NCBI GenBank assembly: GCA_944474755.1
Contig: OX104119.1
Span: 80,527,873 to 80,591,872, forward strand
Reading direction: 5' to 3'
Origin: Limnoperna fortunei
Taxonomy: Eukaryota; Mollusca; Bivalvia; Mytilida; Modiolidae
Length of the DNA stretch: 64,000 nucleotides
Within the stretch, counting starts at the first letter, position 1. Every line of letters starts with the position of its first letter. Positions 12,741 to 26,484 of the stretch are shown one piece after another. The notes under the pieces were generated by a model. That model worked only from the letters and a program-made list of their open reading frames with translations, did not search any database and was not told where the DNA came from. The position numbers and the translations under genes are program-made.

Positions 12741-13021
12741 CATCATAGGCCGAATTTTACTGCCGTTATAATTCGAAGTTAGTTTTGTGATTTGTCGGAT
12801 TAACGGCAGAATTCAGTCCTATATATTGCTCGTAATGTAGCAAATAAAAAATTATAATTTTGGTCTATTTATACAAAATTCAAACATAATAGTCATCTTC
12901 TTTACGTTATTAAAGCTTTAGACTTGTGAAACTAACGGGAAACGATCTTTATTGAAGAAATTTCTTTTTTCGTCTTTGAAGATACACGTGGAAAATGCTA
13001 TGTTGATCATTTTTCCTTATA

Positions 13022-13374
13022 GCGAGCATCGCAGATGCGAGCTATACGATTACATGCGTGTGTGTAAAAAAGTCACGTGATCCATATGAACAAATCCATT
13101 TCTGAGCTATCCGAAGAAAATATTGTAGACGAACGAACAAACATATAATATAAAAGTAGACAAAAATAATTTTGACATAGATAAAATTAAAGTGTTTATT
13201 TTTTAAATTACTACAAAAATACCAGACAAATTTTTTTCAAACTGAAACGCTGTCTTTGAAATTGAGTTTTGTGACGTCACCAACACATTAGATAAGACGT
13301 CACGTCATCAATGGAATATAGAGGCACTGTTAGGGGGCTCTGAAGTAACGACATGAACAATGGGCGATGCTCGC
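13022..13374. mobile_element. Possible MITE with short inverted ends
   Basis: GCGAGCATCGC at 13022-13032 is the exact reverse complement of GCGATGCTCGC at 13364-13374. The interior is AT-rich and non-coding. No clear target-site duplication was seen. Confidence 0.35.
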
Positions 13375-13675
13375 ATTTAGGCTGCGCCTCCATTCATATT
13401 ATGGATAATGTGACCTAATTGTATTATAAGCGTGCTAATTTCCATACTTTAACAACCATTCGGTAGTAAGAATCCAGTAATTTACATATGTATTACCCAA
13501 GATGCAATACGTCATTTAGTTTCGGGTTTCTCAGTGTTATTCATGTAGTAAACGATTGTAATATGCAACTTCAAAGTGCCTGGAGTGATTCACTTCCGTT
13601 CTGCTACATTTCGAGTAATGGGACTAAATTCGTATCCTCGCCAAAAAAGGCGATGGTACGATTATTCGCTCTAGT

Positions 13676-15470
13676 AGTGTGGTAAACTCATGGTGTCACT
13701 ATTTAGTGCGGTAAACTCATGGTGTCACCCGGTGCAGTAAGATAATGATGTCACCCGGTGCGGTCATGGTGTCAACCGGTGCAGTAAACTCATGCTGTGA
13801 CCCAGTGCGGTAAACTCATGGTGTCACCCAGTGCGGTAAACTCATAGTGTCACCCATATACGTAGTGCGGTAAACTCATGGTGTCACTTTGTAGTGATGT
13901 AACCCATAGTGTCACCCATATAGTGTGGTAAGATCTTGGTGTCACCCGGTGCGGTAAGATCATAGTGTCAACCGGTATGGTAAGAACATGGTGTAAACCG
14001 GTCTGGTAAGACCATGGTTTCACCTAGTGAAATAAACTCATGGTGTCACCCAGTGCGCTAGACGCATGCTGTCACCCTTGCGGTAAACTCATGGTGTCAC
14101 TCTGTGCGGTAAACTCATAGTGTCACACTTTGCAATAAAGTCATGGTGTCACCCAATGATGTAAACTTATGGTGTCACTATGTAGTGCGGTAAACTCATG
14201 CTGTCACCCATTGCGCTAAACTCATGCTGTCACCAGTGCGGTAAACGCATGGTGTCACACAGTACAGTAAACTCATGGTGTCACCCGGTGAAGTAAACTC
14301 ATGGTGTCGCTATGTAGTGCAGTTAAACTCATGGTGTCACACAGTGCGGTAAACTCAGAATGTCACACATGTAGTGCGGTAAACTCATGGTGTCACTATG
14401 GAGTGCGTTAAACTCATGCGGTTACCCATTGCAGAAAACTTATGGTGCCACCCAGTGCGGTACACTCGTGGTGTCACCCGGTGCGGTAAACTCAGGGTTT
14501 CACACATGTTGTGTGGTAAACTCATGTTGTCACTATGTAGTGCGGTAAACTCAGGATGTCACACATGTAGTGCGGTAAACTCAAGATGTCACACATGTAA
14601 TGTGGTAAACTCATGGTGTCACTATGGAGTGCGTTAAACTCACGCGGTCACCCAGTGCGGTAAACTCATGGTGTCACACAGTGCAGTAAATTCATGGTGT
14701 CACCCGGTGCAGTAAACTCATGGTGTCACTATGTAGCACAAAAAAACTCGTTGTGTCACCCAGTGCGGTAAACTCAGGATGTCACACATGTAGTGCGGTA
14801 AACTCAGGAAGTCACACATGTAGTGCGGTAAACTCAAGATGTCACACATGAAGTGAGGTAAACTCATGGTGTCACTATGTTGCGCGTTAAACTCATGGTG
14901 TCACCCATGCGGTAAACTCATGGTGTCACCCAGTGCGGTAGATTCATGGGGTCACCCGTGTAGTGCGGTACACTCGCTGCGGTACGTAAACTCATGTTAT
15001 GTGGTAAACTCATGTCGTCACTATGTAGTGCGGTAAATGCATGGTGTAAACAGGTGCAGTAAACTCATGCTGTCAATTTGGTCGGTAAACTCATGGTGAT
15101 ACCCAATGTGATACCTCAGGGTGTCATCCGATGCGGTAAGATCATGGTGTCAACCGGTGCGGTAAGATCATGGTGTCAACAGGTGCGGTAAACTCATGCT
15201 GTCACCCAGTGTGGTAAACTCATGATGATGCCACCCGTATATTGCGGTACACTCGTGGTGTCACCCAGTGCGGTAAACTCATGGTGTCACCCTTGTAGTA
15301 AACTAGTGCTGTCACCAAGTGCGGTAAACTCGTGGTGTCACCCTTGTAGTAAACTAGTGCTGTCACCAAATGCTGTAAACTCATTGTGTCACCCATGTAG
15401 TAAGGTAATATTATGGTATCCTCCTCTGCAGTCTACTCGTGATGTCTCCCATATAGTGCGAATGGTTGGA
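13676..15470. repeat. Minisatellite, ~26-bp unit, about 65-70 degenerate copies
   Basis: The unit is close to GGTAAACTCATGGTGTCACC+CAGTGC. Many units carry short insertions such as TATGTA before GTGC. The open frames at 14398-14637 and 15222-15548 are products of this repeat. Confidence 0.95.
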
Positions 15471-15475
15471 TGTTT

Positions 15476-15545
15476 GCTTTACGTTCAGCGAGCAGTATGT
15501 CAGTTATATCCAGGACGAAAACAAGTAAACAAACAATTCATCTTC
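15476..15545. repeat. Dispersed repeat shared with 22,139-22,205
   Basis: CAGCGAGCAGTATGTCAG and following bases up to AACAAACAAT recur at 22,141-22,196, where they adjoin a (TTGA)n run. Here they abut the end of the 26-bp minisatellite. Probably the 3' end of a dispersed retroelement. Confidence 0.6.
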
Positions 15546-16060
15546 TGAAAAGGCGTAGAATGGGACATATGGAACAAAAATTTTCACTGCCACTAAAAAG
15601 TATCGAGTATTTGTGAAGGGCTGAAAATTTAACCTTTTATAGCTATACACTTTTTTAACTCAAAGCACAAAAATATGAGGTTGATGGATACATAAAAAAA
15701 AACAACTGAACTGTTGATCTGGATAATTGTTTGATGGTCATTATTTTGCTTGTTTATACTTTTATATCAACATTTTTATGTTTTAAATTTTGAATTTATT
15801 GAAAACTTATTAACAAAAAACATTATTCATTTTAATTATGTTATATGTATTTGAACCTTATATCGGATTAAAAAAATAACTGTTTAATTTTATCTTATTG
15901 ATATATATTTTAATTACATTTGTTTCCCATTTATGAAACTATAAATTAATTAAACCTATAAATTACGTGTACTTTTACCGGTCCTGCACCTAATATAAAC
16001 AACTGGGAACAAACTACCTGTCGTGACATTTTGTATAATGCACCTAATTACTTTTAAATA

Positions 16061-16124
16061 AACATTCCTACAGGTAAGAAAAACATTCCTACAGGTAAGA
16101 AAAACATTCCTACAGGTAAGAAAC
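16061..16124. repeat. 21-bp tandem repeat, 3 copies
   Basis: Unit AAACATTCCTACAGGTAAGA+A. Each unit contains CAGGTAAG, a perfect 5' splice-site consensus on the plus strand, but no adjoining gene is recognised. Confidence 0.9.
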
Positions 16125-16569
16125 AAAGTTAAATAAATGGTAATACCTAATTTTTCGAAAGTTTTGAAGATAATGGTTTTGAATGTCATTTTTCCAAGTA
16201 AAACTGACGTCAAAGTGGGCGAGCGGTATATAACCAGAGACATATAATTACAATTATATACAATTATATATAACCACGACCGGAAATATACGATTTATTA
16301 TTTCAGGCTATATATTTTAAATTTAAATTTAATTTAATGACCTCAAACTAAGATTTTAGATAATAACAACAAAGTCTTGTTAGATCTCCATTATGACATG
16401 TGCGTTGATAATTGTTTCAGGCCATAAATTATTTTTTAATAAGATATAAGATAATAACAACAAAGCCCCGGATTATAACTCCGTTGACAAATCCATTATC
16501 GATCATACACAGACTTCTATATTTAGTATTTCTTGCATAAATTTCCCAATAATGTTTAAGAAACTTGTT

Positions 16570-16830
16570 TGTGTAGAAGTTAAACAATATCTCTTGTGAA
16601 TTGTTGTTGACTTATCATGAGTACATCCGCATTAGTATATAATTAATGTCATATGTGGATGAAGTAGGCTGTATGTCAAGTAGGTTGTCGGATATATATA
16701 CTTAAAATTGTGTATGTAAAGGTATGTTGTTAAATTCACAGATATTAATTAATGTAATGAAGCGAGACCACACGGTATAATTTAATAAGTATGTGTAAAT
16801 TTTGACACAGATAACGATTGTTTTCTGGTA
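16570..16830. repeat. Segment duplicated at 24,420-24,610
   Basis: TATGTGGATGAAGTAGGCT, GATATTAATTAATGTAATGA and flanking sequence recur, diverged by roughly 10-15%, at 24,440-24,600 in the same orientation. This suggests further duplicated blocks between the GPCR copies. The surrounding 15,546-17,560 region has no recognised gene. Confidence 0.7.
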
Positions 16831-17561
16831 TGTGTGTATAGTACACACTTAATATTTATTCAGTAAGCAGAATATTTGGACATATAGCAGACTTTATATT
16901 TTAATTTATAATCCATTCGTTTGAAGAGCAACAACCCCTTAAAAAGTGGAAACTGGCGATATTTCCGAAGCAAGAAAGAGGCGAATTTGTAAAATTAGGA
17001 ATCTTTATAATGTTTAAAGAACTTAATCTTGTAAATAATCACAGTGACTGTTGTATGTTCATTAGCCTTTATAAGGCTGGGAATGTAAAAGAGCTCTGAA
17101 AATATGAACAATGAATGTAAAATCTTTTGTTACAAGAATGCGAGAACTTGTTAACCGAATCCCACAAGTCATAATTCTGACGTCATAATACATTTTGGAA
17201 AGGCGCTGTAGTAACAAACTTCGAACATTTATCGATTTTGACCATTATTTTATTGAATTGTCTTAGTCAGCTGATAAACTAATGACTGCTGATAGCCAAC
17301 ATTGAGTCGGTCTTAATTTATTTTGCAAGTCAAAGTGCCTCGTTAGAACCTCCCATTCTTTGCCAGAAAAAATTACAGTAACTATTTGTTTCAGATGTCG
17401 CACCATGTACATACAAACATTATCAGTATTGATCTAACATTACACATTTGTAATGGAGAAGTTTACCAATAAATGTTAACTTTTATTAAATGGTATAAAC
17501 TAATGCTGTATTGATCTATACAACATCGCCTGACAAATACATCTGATACGACTTACCGGAA

Positions 17562-17645
17562 TCCACCATGTTACCCGGAATCCACTATCATTTACCGGAA
17601 CCCACTATCATTTACCGGAATCCACTATCATTTACCGAAATGCAC
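17562..17645. repeat. 20-bp tandem repeat, 4 copies
   Basis: Unit TTTACCGGAATCCACTATCA with a few substitutions. Confidence 0.9.
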
Positions 17646-17849
17646 TTGAAAAATTGTGTTCTTAGTATTACATTTAAAAGCTTAATCACTAAAATCGGTA
17701 TTTTCTATGTTTTTCAATGCTTCTGTTCAAATTAAGGAATTAAATTTATAAAGTCGCTGCATGCGATGAGAACGCAATGAGAATATTTATTTTAGTACAT
17801 TGTTTATCGGACAGTGACATGAGTCTTATAATGAAATACATATATGAAG

Positions 17850-18040
17850 AGTTCGATTCTCACTGCAGGCAGGGTGTACTCGACTCCAATCTTAATTGAC
17901 AAGGATTGCCAGTTTTCCTACCGCAGGTCGAGGGTTTTCTCCGGGTACTCCGGCTTCCTCCCCCAATAAAAACTGGACGCCATGATATAGCTGAAAAATT
18001 GCTGAAATTGGCGTTAAACACCATCAAACAAACAAACAAA
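17850..18040 (+). mobile_element. Bivalve tRNA-derived SINE, 5'-truncated
   Basis: Begins inside the tRNA-like head at the B-box (GAGTTCGATTCTCACTG). It continues through ACAAGGATTGCCAGTTTTCC, CTCCGGGTACTCCGGCTTCC and CAATAAAAACTGGACGCC to GGCGTTAAACACC and a (CAAA)n tail at about 18,025-18,040. Same family as 10,928-11,176. Confidence 0.85.
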
Positions 18041-18269
18041 CATATATGAAGAAGATATTTATATTAATATTCCATAGACGAAGAATAACGACGGTTAATT
18101 TGTACCAGAAGTTTGCCTATCAGGTGTTGATTGACTCCGGAAATACAAATAAATTATGTATGTAAATGAATAGATATTTAAAACTTCATTATCTGTTAAA
18201 CGGCATCTTTTGAAAAAAAAAGTTATAGCACAAAAACCTAAATAGGCAACTAAGTCCAATATGATAGTG

Positions 18270-21200
18270 ACTTCAGTTTTGAAAACCAGTCAAGGACGTA
18301 TGATACAGCCATACAGCCCACGGCGCTAGATAGGACGTATGATACAGCCTACAGCGCTAGACATAGACGTATGATACAGCCTACGGCGCTTGACAGGACG
18401 TATGATACAGCCTACGGCGCTACAGCTTACGGCGCTAGACATGACGTATGATACAGCCTACAGCGCCAGATAGGATGCATGATACAGTCTACGGCGCTAG
18501 TACAAAGGACGTATTATACAGCCTATGGCGCTACACAGGACGTATTATACACCCTACGACGCTAGATAGGACGTATGATACAGACTACGGCTCTGAACAA
18601 GATGTATGATTCAGCTTACGGCGATAGGCAGGACGTCTGATACAGCCTACTGCGCTAAATGCGATTTGTGATACAGCCTACGACCCTAAATAGGACGTAT
18701 GATACAGCCTACGGCATTAAATAGGACGTATGATACAGCCTGCGGCGCTAGAAAGGACGTATTATACAGCCTACAACGATAGAAAAGACGTATGATACAG
18801 CCTACGGCGACGTGAAACAAGGCGTATGATGCAGACATATACAGCCTACGGCGCTAGATAGGACGAATGATACAGACTACGACGCTAAACAGGACGTATG
18901 ACACAGCCTACGGCGCTAGACAGGACGTATGATACAGCATACGCCGATAGATAGGACGCATGATACAGTCAACGGTGCTAGTACAAAGGACGTATGATAC
19001 AACCTACGGTGCTAAGCATGAAAGTATTATACACCCTACGGCTCTAGATAGGACGCATGATACAGACTATGGCTCTGAACATGACATAGGATTCAGCCTA
19101 CGGCGCTAGATTGGACGTATGATACAGCCTACGGCGCTAGACATGACTTATGATACAGACTACGGGGCTATACAGGACGTATGATACAGCCTACGGCGCT
19201 AAGCAGGATGTACTATGCAGCCTGCAGCGCTAAACATGATTAATTATGCATCATTTGACGATAGACAGGACGTATAATACAGACTTAGGCGATAGACCTG
19301 ACTTATGATACAGCCTAAGGCGCTATACAGGACTTATGGAAGAACCTACTGCGCTAGACAAGATGTATGATACAGCCTACGGCGCCAGATAGGACGCATG
19401 ATACAGTCTACGGCGCTAGTACAAAGGGTGTATTATACAGCCTATGGCGCTAAACAGGACGTATTATACACCCTACGGCGCTAGATAGGACGTACGATAC
19501 AGACTACGGCTCTGAACAAGACGTATGATTCAGCCTACGGCAATAGACAGGACGTCTGATGTAGCCTACTGCGCTAAATGCGATTTATGATACAGTCTAC
19601 GTCCCTAGATAGGACGTATGATACAGCCTACAGCGCTAGACATAGACGTATGATACAGCCTACGGCGCTTGACAGGACGTATGATACAGCCTACGGCGCT
19701 AGACATGACGTATGATACAGCCTACGGCGCCAGATAGGATGCATGATACAGTCTACGGCGCTAGTACAAAGGACGTATTATACAGCCTATGGCGCTACAC
19801 AGGACGTATTATACACCCTACGACGCTAGATAGGACGTATGATACAGACTACGGCTCTGAACAAGATGTATGATTCAGCTTACGGCGATAGGCAGGACGT
19901 CTGATACAGCCTACTGCGCTAAATGCGATTTGTGATACAGCCTACGACCCTAAATAGGACGTATGATACAGCCTACGGCATTAAATAGGACGTATGATAC
20001 AGCCTGCGGCGCTAGAAAGGACGTATTATACAGCCTACAACGATAGAAAAGACGTATGATACAGCCTACGGCGACGTGAAACAAGGCGTATGATGCAGAC
20101 ATATACAGCCTACGGCGCTAGATAGGACGAATGATACAGACTACGACGCTAAACAGGACGTATGACACAGCCTACGGCGCTAGACAGGACGTATGATACA
20201 GCATACGCCGATAGATAGGACGCATGATACAGTCAACGGTGCTAGTACAAAGGACGTATGATACAACCTACGGTGCTAAGCATGAAAGTATTATACACCC
20301 TACGGCTCTAGATAGGACGCATGATACAGACTATGGCTCTGAACATGACATAGGATTCAGCCTACGGCGCTAGATTGGACGTATGATACAGCCTACGGCG
20401 CTAGACATGACTTATGATACAGACTACGGGGCTATACAGGACGTATGATACAGCCTACGGCGCTAAGCAGGATGTACTATGCAGCCTGCAGCGCTAAACA
20501 TGATTAATTATGCATCATTTGACGATAGACAGGACGTATAATACAGACTTAGGCGATAGACCTGACTTATGATACAGCCTAAGGCGCTATACAGGACTTA
20601 TGGAAGAACCTACTGCGCTAGACAAGATGTATGATACAGCCTACGGCGCCAGATAGGACGCATGATACAGTCTACGGCGCTAGTACAAAGGGTGTATTAT
20701 ACAGCCTATGGCGCTAAACAGGACGTATTATACACCCTACGGCGCTAGATAGGACGTACGATACAGACTACGGCTCTGAACAAGACGTATGATTCAGCCT
20801 ACGGCAATAGACAGGACGTCTGATGTAGCCTACTGCGCTAAATGCGATTTATGATACAGTCTACGTCCCTAGATAGGACGTATGATACGTACAGCCTGTG
20901 GCTCTAGATAGGATGTATTATACAGCCTACAACGCTATAAAAGACGTATGATACAGCCTACGGCGACGCGAAACAAGGCGTATGATGCAGACATACAGGC
21001 TACGGCGCTAGATAGGACGTATGATACATACTACGTCCCTAAACATGAAGTATTATACAGCCTACGGCGCTAGACAGGACGTATGACACAGTCTACGCCG
21101 ATAGATAGGACGCACGATACAGTCTACAGTGCTAGTACGTATTATACAGCCTACGGCGCTAAGCAGGACGTACTATACACCCTTCGGCTCTAGATAGGAC

Positions 21201-21715
21201 GTATGATACAGACTATGGCTCTAAACAGGACGTAGGATTCAGCCTACGGCGCTAGATAGGACGTATGATACAGCCTACGGCGCAATACATGACTTATGAT
21301 ACAGACTACGGCGCTATACAGGGCATATTATACATGTACAGCCTACGGGGCTAAGCAGGATGTATTATGCAGCCTGCAGCGCTAAACATGATTAATCATA
21401 CATCCTTTGGCGCTAGACAGGACGTATAATACAGACTAAGGCGCTAGACATGACTTACGATACAGCCTAAGGCGCTATACAGGACTTATGGAAGAATCTA
21501 ATGCGCAAGACAAGACGTATGATACAGTTTACGGCGCCAGATAGGACGTATGATACAGCCTACGGCGCAAAATAGGACGCATGATACAATATACGGCGCT
21601 AAACAGGACGTATGATACAGCCTACGGCACTAGACATAACGTATGATACAGACATACATCCTACGGCACTAGACATGACGCATGATACAGCTTACGGCGC
21701 AAAACAGGACGTATG
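18270..21715. repeat. 31-bp minisatellite with 1.26-kb higher-order duplication
   Basis: Unit close to GGACGTATGATACAGCCTAC+GGCGCTAGATA. The block from about 18,350 to 19,610 is repeated almost exactly at about 19,630-20,880 (period about 1,264 bp), carrying the same rare variants in the same order. The array resumes at 22,230 after a LINE fragment. Confidence 0.95.
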
Positions 21716-22050
21716 ACGTTTACTTCGGCAATGATGTAGAGGCTATTGTGGCATTTTTTACTACAAAGTTTTTAGAAGTTGCTAAAAACTCTATACACAG
21801 TAAGAATGTGACAATACGAGCATCTGATAAGCTATGGTTTAACTCCGAGATTAGGAGGGAAATTCGTAAGAGAGATCGCATACATAAAAAAATTTAAAAT
21901 ATTCCCTCAAGACATAATGTGTATAAATTTAAAACGCAAAGTAATAAGGTTAACAACATTATTATTCATGCGAAAGAGCAGTTTTATTTAAGTGCCAACG
22001 GTCTTCTAGATGAGAATTTATCAACAAATAAAAAGCATTTTGTTTACTTG
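21713..22050 (+). pseudogene. LINE (non-LTR retrotransposon) ORF2 fragment
   Basis: The frame reads DVYFGNDVEAIVAFF, then NVTIRASDKLWFNSEIRREI, RKRDRIHKKI, a stop at about 21,895, and then KFKTQSNKVNNIIIHAKEQF. The pattern VTIRxSDKxWFxxEIRxxIRxRDR..KFKxxRNKVN is that of the endonuclease-RT linker of LINE ORF2 proteins. It is too short and interrupted to be active. Confidence 0.7.
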
Positions 22051-22053
22051 TCA

Positions 22054-22054
<1 letters not shown>

Positions 22055-22138
<84 letters not shown>

Positions 22139-22205
22139 CGTCCAGCGAGCAGTATGTCAGCTATATTCAGGACGGGAACAAGTTAACAAACAATAAATCA
22201 ACATC
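22055..22205 (-). repeat. (TTGA)n microsatellite plus retroelement end
   Basis: About 21 copies of TTGA at 22055-22138, followed by CGTCCAGCGAGCAGTATGTC (also at 15,478). On the minus strand this looks like the 3' end of a SINE/LINE with a (TCAA)n tail. Confidence 0.65.
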
Positions 22206-22229
22206 AAAAAGACGAAGCGTTTCAGAAGT

Positions 22230-22695
22230 TTAAACTAAACAGGACGTATGTTACAGCCGACAGTGCTAGATAGGACTTATGATGCGGCCTACGGTGCTAG
22301 ATAGGACGTATGCTACAGCCTAAATAGGACGCATGATACCGTCAAAGGCGCTAAACAGGACGTATTATACAGCGTACGGCGCTAGACAGGACTTATTATA
22401 CAGCCTACGGCGATAAACAGGACGTATGATGCAGCCTACGATGCTAGATAGGACGTATGATACAGCCTATGGCGCTAAATAGGACGCATGATACAGTCAA
22501 CGGCGCTAAACAGTACGTATTATACAGATTTTGGCGCTAGACATTACCTATGATACAGCCTTCGGCGCTATATAGGATGTATGAAACAGACATACAGCCG
22601 ACTGTGCTAGATATGATGTATGATACAGACTATGGCGCTAAACAAGACGTATGATACAGACTACGGCGCTAGACATGACTTATGATACAGCTAAC
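22230..22695. repeat. 31-bp minisatellite, continuation
   Basis: Same unit as 18,270-21,715 (GACGTATGATACAGCCTACG), resuming after the retroelement sequences. A few diverged units also appear at 23,930-24,030. Confidence 0.9.
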
Positions 22696-22699
22696 ATAT

Positions 22700-24420
22700 A
22701 CAACTATTAGCGACATCACGTGACTTCTGTGACGTATTTTTGTCAGCCATATTGGATTTTTCACAAAATAGAAAATCAATGGGACGATTTAAAAAACGCC
22801 GATATCTTGTTAAATAAATAAAATATATATGTTTTGCACATTGTTCCCAGTTCTACAGTCCCTTATCTTTCGAATGATATGAATTTTATCAGTTTAAATT
22901 ACTTGCAAAATACTTCCCATTTTGTTTGAAAAAAAGCCTTATTTTCTGCCTTCTGGTTACATTGTTTCAATGGGAAATTGTCAAATGTGCTCCACTTCTG
23001 ACGTAAATTGCATAAATACAGTTCGTATTAACATAGTTTTGCACATATATACAAATAGTAGACATATTGATGTATTTAATTTTCGCATTTTTAACACTTT
23101 AATTTTTGATCTTCATACTTCCCATTTCATTTGAAATTAGCTCATTTTACAATTTTAACATGGCGGAGTGCAGACCACGTGGTTCAGACAAGGGACAGGG
23201 ATGTGTGGTATTTTTATGTTTTAATTATATCTCAGAAATTTGTAACATGTTTAATTTAGATGTAAATATTTTAATAATTAATAAAAAAAACTTTAAGAGT
23301 ATTTGACAAACAAAATACTGTCTTTAGAAAAAACTAACTGCAATTGCATTGTCTTGAATTGAAAATGTGGTAATGAACTTTGTGATAAACATTTATAATG
23401 TATTTATGTAAAAGATAATTACAAAAATATCCCCATTTTCCTCAGGCACAAAGGTAGTCAAAATTCGAGTTTTAAGGAATAAGCTGTTCAATAAACATCC
23501 TGTACAGATAATACAAGTTTATGGCAGTACAAGCTTTATCAGGAAGACACAGCATGGGTTAAATTTCAATACATTGAAGGTGTTCTAAATAACACATCTG
23601 TCACAAATGTTTATTAGGTAACCATAATTCATTAATAATTTTATTAAATAATGAACTATAGTAGTAGTTTTTGAGTATAAAAAAATAATGATGCCACGGA
23701 GAAACAACAATAAATGAGGAACTCCATAAATGATAAAAAATAAAAGTATATATAAAAAATATAAAAAATTGTTAAATATTAATAATATGTTTAAAACACA
23801 TAAAATAATTTTATTAATAATAACAGCAATTTGATATATTATAAAAGTTTGGTGTTAATGATACACGACAGTCGTTCATTGATAAACAGAGTTATCGAAC
23901 CTAATTATGACAGTAATAGTTGCATATGAGCGCTAGACAAGACTTATGAAAGAGCCTACATCCATAGACAGGACTATGAGACAATTTACTGTGCAAGACA
24001 GGACTAATGATACAGCTACGCCGCTAGACAGGACGGAACCGGACATGTTTGTGGAGCCAGTCATGTTTGTGAAACTGTACATGTTTCTGATATCTGCTGT
24101 ACATGACTTCTTATAAACCATTTCCTACAGGCATTAAACCAACCCAGCGGTCCAATAATAGTTGTCCATAATTTACTCAGTAAAAACTCAAGTTTTCTCG
24201 TAAAATCCAAAAAATCAGGCAGATGTTAGGAAATGAACATCGTGGTGTATAGTGCAGACCATAAATCATCTATTGATTTATAACTCGTTGACATTATTGA
24301 TTATATGCAGACGTCTATATATAGTTCTTTGTATTCACCAGGTATTTGATGTTTTCGAACTTAAAACCTTAATTGTTTGTGGACAATGGACAATGTTGTT
24401 GTTTATCTACTTAGAGAACA
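22700..24420. other. AT-rich stretch, no gene recognised
   Basis: Several short open frames (22922-23134, 23106-23306, 24252-24434) have no recognisable motif. Apart from the stray 31-bp units near 23,930 nothing was identified. Confidence 0.5.
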
Positions 24421-24429
24421 TGTTCAATG

Positions 24430-24610
24430 GTTAATAATTAATGTTGTATGTGGATGAAGTAGGCTCTATGTAAAGTGGGTCGTCGGAAATATATCCTTAA
24501 GATTGTGTATGTAAAGGTATGTTGTTTAATTCATAGATATTAATTAATGTAATGACGCGAGACTACACGTTATAATTTAATTATGTGTACATTTTGACAC
24601 TTGTGAAGAT
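24430..24610. repeat. Segment duplicated from 16,630-16,800
   Basis: Same orientation and order as its partner: GTATGTGGATGAAGTAGGCT, then TTGTGTATGTAAAGGTATGT, then GATATTAATTAATGTAATGA. Confidence 0.7.
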
Positions 24611-25421
24611 TGTTGTCTGTTATAAAAAATAGATAACGAAAATTTAAATATGGATTTGATTATGATGTAGACGAAGTACAAACTACACCTGTTGTACAGG
24701 TATGTAATGCAGGTTTGTGTGCAGTTCTATGTGTTAGTCAGTGGGAGTGTCAGTGTGTAGCATACATTGTCGACAAATAGTAGAATTATTCGTTGCCAAA
24801 ATGATAAATTGATGTTAATGGAACACTTTGTTTGTAAAATCACTGTGGTTTACAAAGGCTTAACATGCTTAAGATGAGAATTGAGGCATGGAATATATTT
24901 AGATAATTTACAACTACCCAATGATATATTTTTCAATGAAAAAGCTACCTATCCATACATTTTCGAGAGCTAAAAAGGTGACCCATTCGGGCCGCACATC
25001 CGTATTACCCTATATATACAAAGTTTCCCCCGTGCTTGTAAGGCTTGTTCTTCTATGTGTACTATAACTAAAACTGTCACCAAATTTAGATGCTGAGAAA
25101 GCTGGGTTATTTATAGACATTTAAAACTTCATGACGTACAACTGTAGCACCGTCACCTTTTAGTAAGTTAATTAAAAATCAAGTATTACACGCCATACGA
25201 CAATGAGAAATAACGAAACCATGTTGTTCACATGGCTGCATGCAGATAAACATGACATGCCACTCTGCCACCCGTCAAGTAAAACAACTATTCATTGGTC
25301 AAGTCAGATAAGATATGACTAGATAAAGATTTAATGAAGTTTAATTAACATCAGGATGTCCAACATGATAACACGATTTCACGAGCGACTTCCGGTCATG
25401 TTCTGACAATCTAGATTCTCC

Positions 25422-25518
25422 AGTGCAGTTTAGATAGCCGATTGTCTATGATAACATGTAACCCGGATGTACATAAATATAGTCCTTATTTGTACTTCTG
25501 TACAGAATTGGTGATGAA
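25422..25518 (+). other. Probable 5' non-coding exon of the second GPCR gene
   Basis: Counterpart of 4374-4462: shares AGTGCA, AGCCGATT, ACATGTAACCCGGATGTA and TTATT.GTACT, and ends GATGAA|GTAAGT with the donor at 25,519. The matching acceptor is TCGTTGTAG at 28,695-28,696, ahead of the start codon at 28,710. Confidence 0.45.
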
Positions 25519-26484
25519 GTAAGTTCCATTTTACACTTGTAATATCCGTTTTCATTGAAATAATTAATGTTTATTTTTAGACATAAAAGAACACGAATAA
25601 AGGGATAATTGGATGTGCTTTGTTGAAAAATATGATTCTTCAAAACGCTGAATATATGTATATATATATTAACTTAAGATTGCATTTCGTAACATATTTA
25701 ATTTCAATAATCATCACCAATCAATGAAATATTTTTTATTTTCATCGTTAACTATATAAGGCACATTGATACCTAAAGAAACAATAAATAAAAACGCGTA
25801 ATTATGAAAACTGTATATCCGATTATTCGACAAATAATTATGATTATTCGTCAAATAAGTAACACATTTTTGAAGGCCAATTTTGCATTAAATGCATACT
25901 AGTAAAATGGAGCATTTCTGCAAGACGTTTATACGTATTGATTTGATGTTGTTTCCTCTGTTGTTGGTGTTTTTACAAAGTTTATTTACATATAATAACT
26001 CACCGGCACTTGGGGTCAGGATTATTTTTTATGGAAATAAAATGTTCATAAATAATTTACACACACACAGTGTGTATTCGTTTGTTAACCAGTCTGACAT
26101 AAAGGGAAATTTACTATATTTTTATTTTTCTGAGATCAATATTTCACAATGAGACATGTAAGAATGGTCACCACACAAATGAATACAAACTGAAAATTCA
26201 TTTATTAGCATTTGAATCAATGAACAATTACCCATGAAGCCTAGTGCCTGTGTGTGATAACTAGGTCAATACTGAAACAAAGACCTTATATACTTCCTTC
26301 ATTTTAAATATCGTTATAATCATGTAACGATCGTCAATTTTACTATGTTGGATATCTGTTGAAAATATCTTTTCAAATTGTCAAAATTCCTATATTTTAA
26401 TCATTGACTAAATTTGTCATTTTATAAATGATTTCACAATGATGTCGACTGCGTTTGCACATAAATAACGAGTATAGATTTAAA

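Noticed and set aside
14398..15548. Open frames in the 26-bp minisatellite
   Set aside because: Repetitive peptides that follow directly from the repeat unit; no start context or splice signals.
25892..26152. 86-residue frame with a hydrophobic N-terminus
   Set aside because: Looks like a signal peptide, but the sequence is AT-driven and has no recognisable family, splice or duplicate support.
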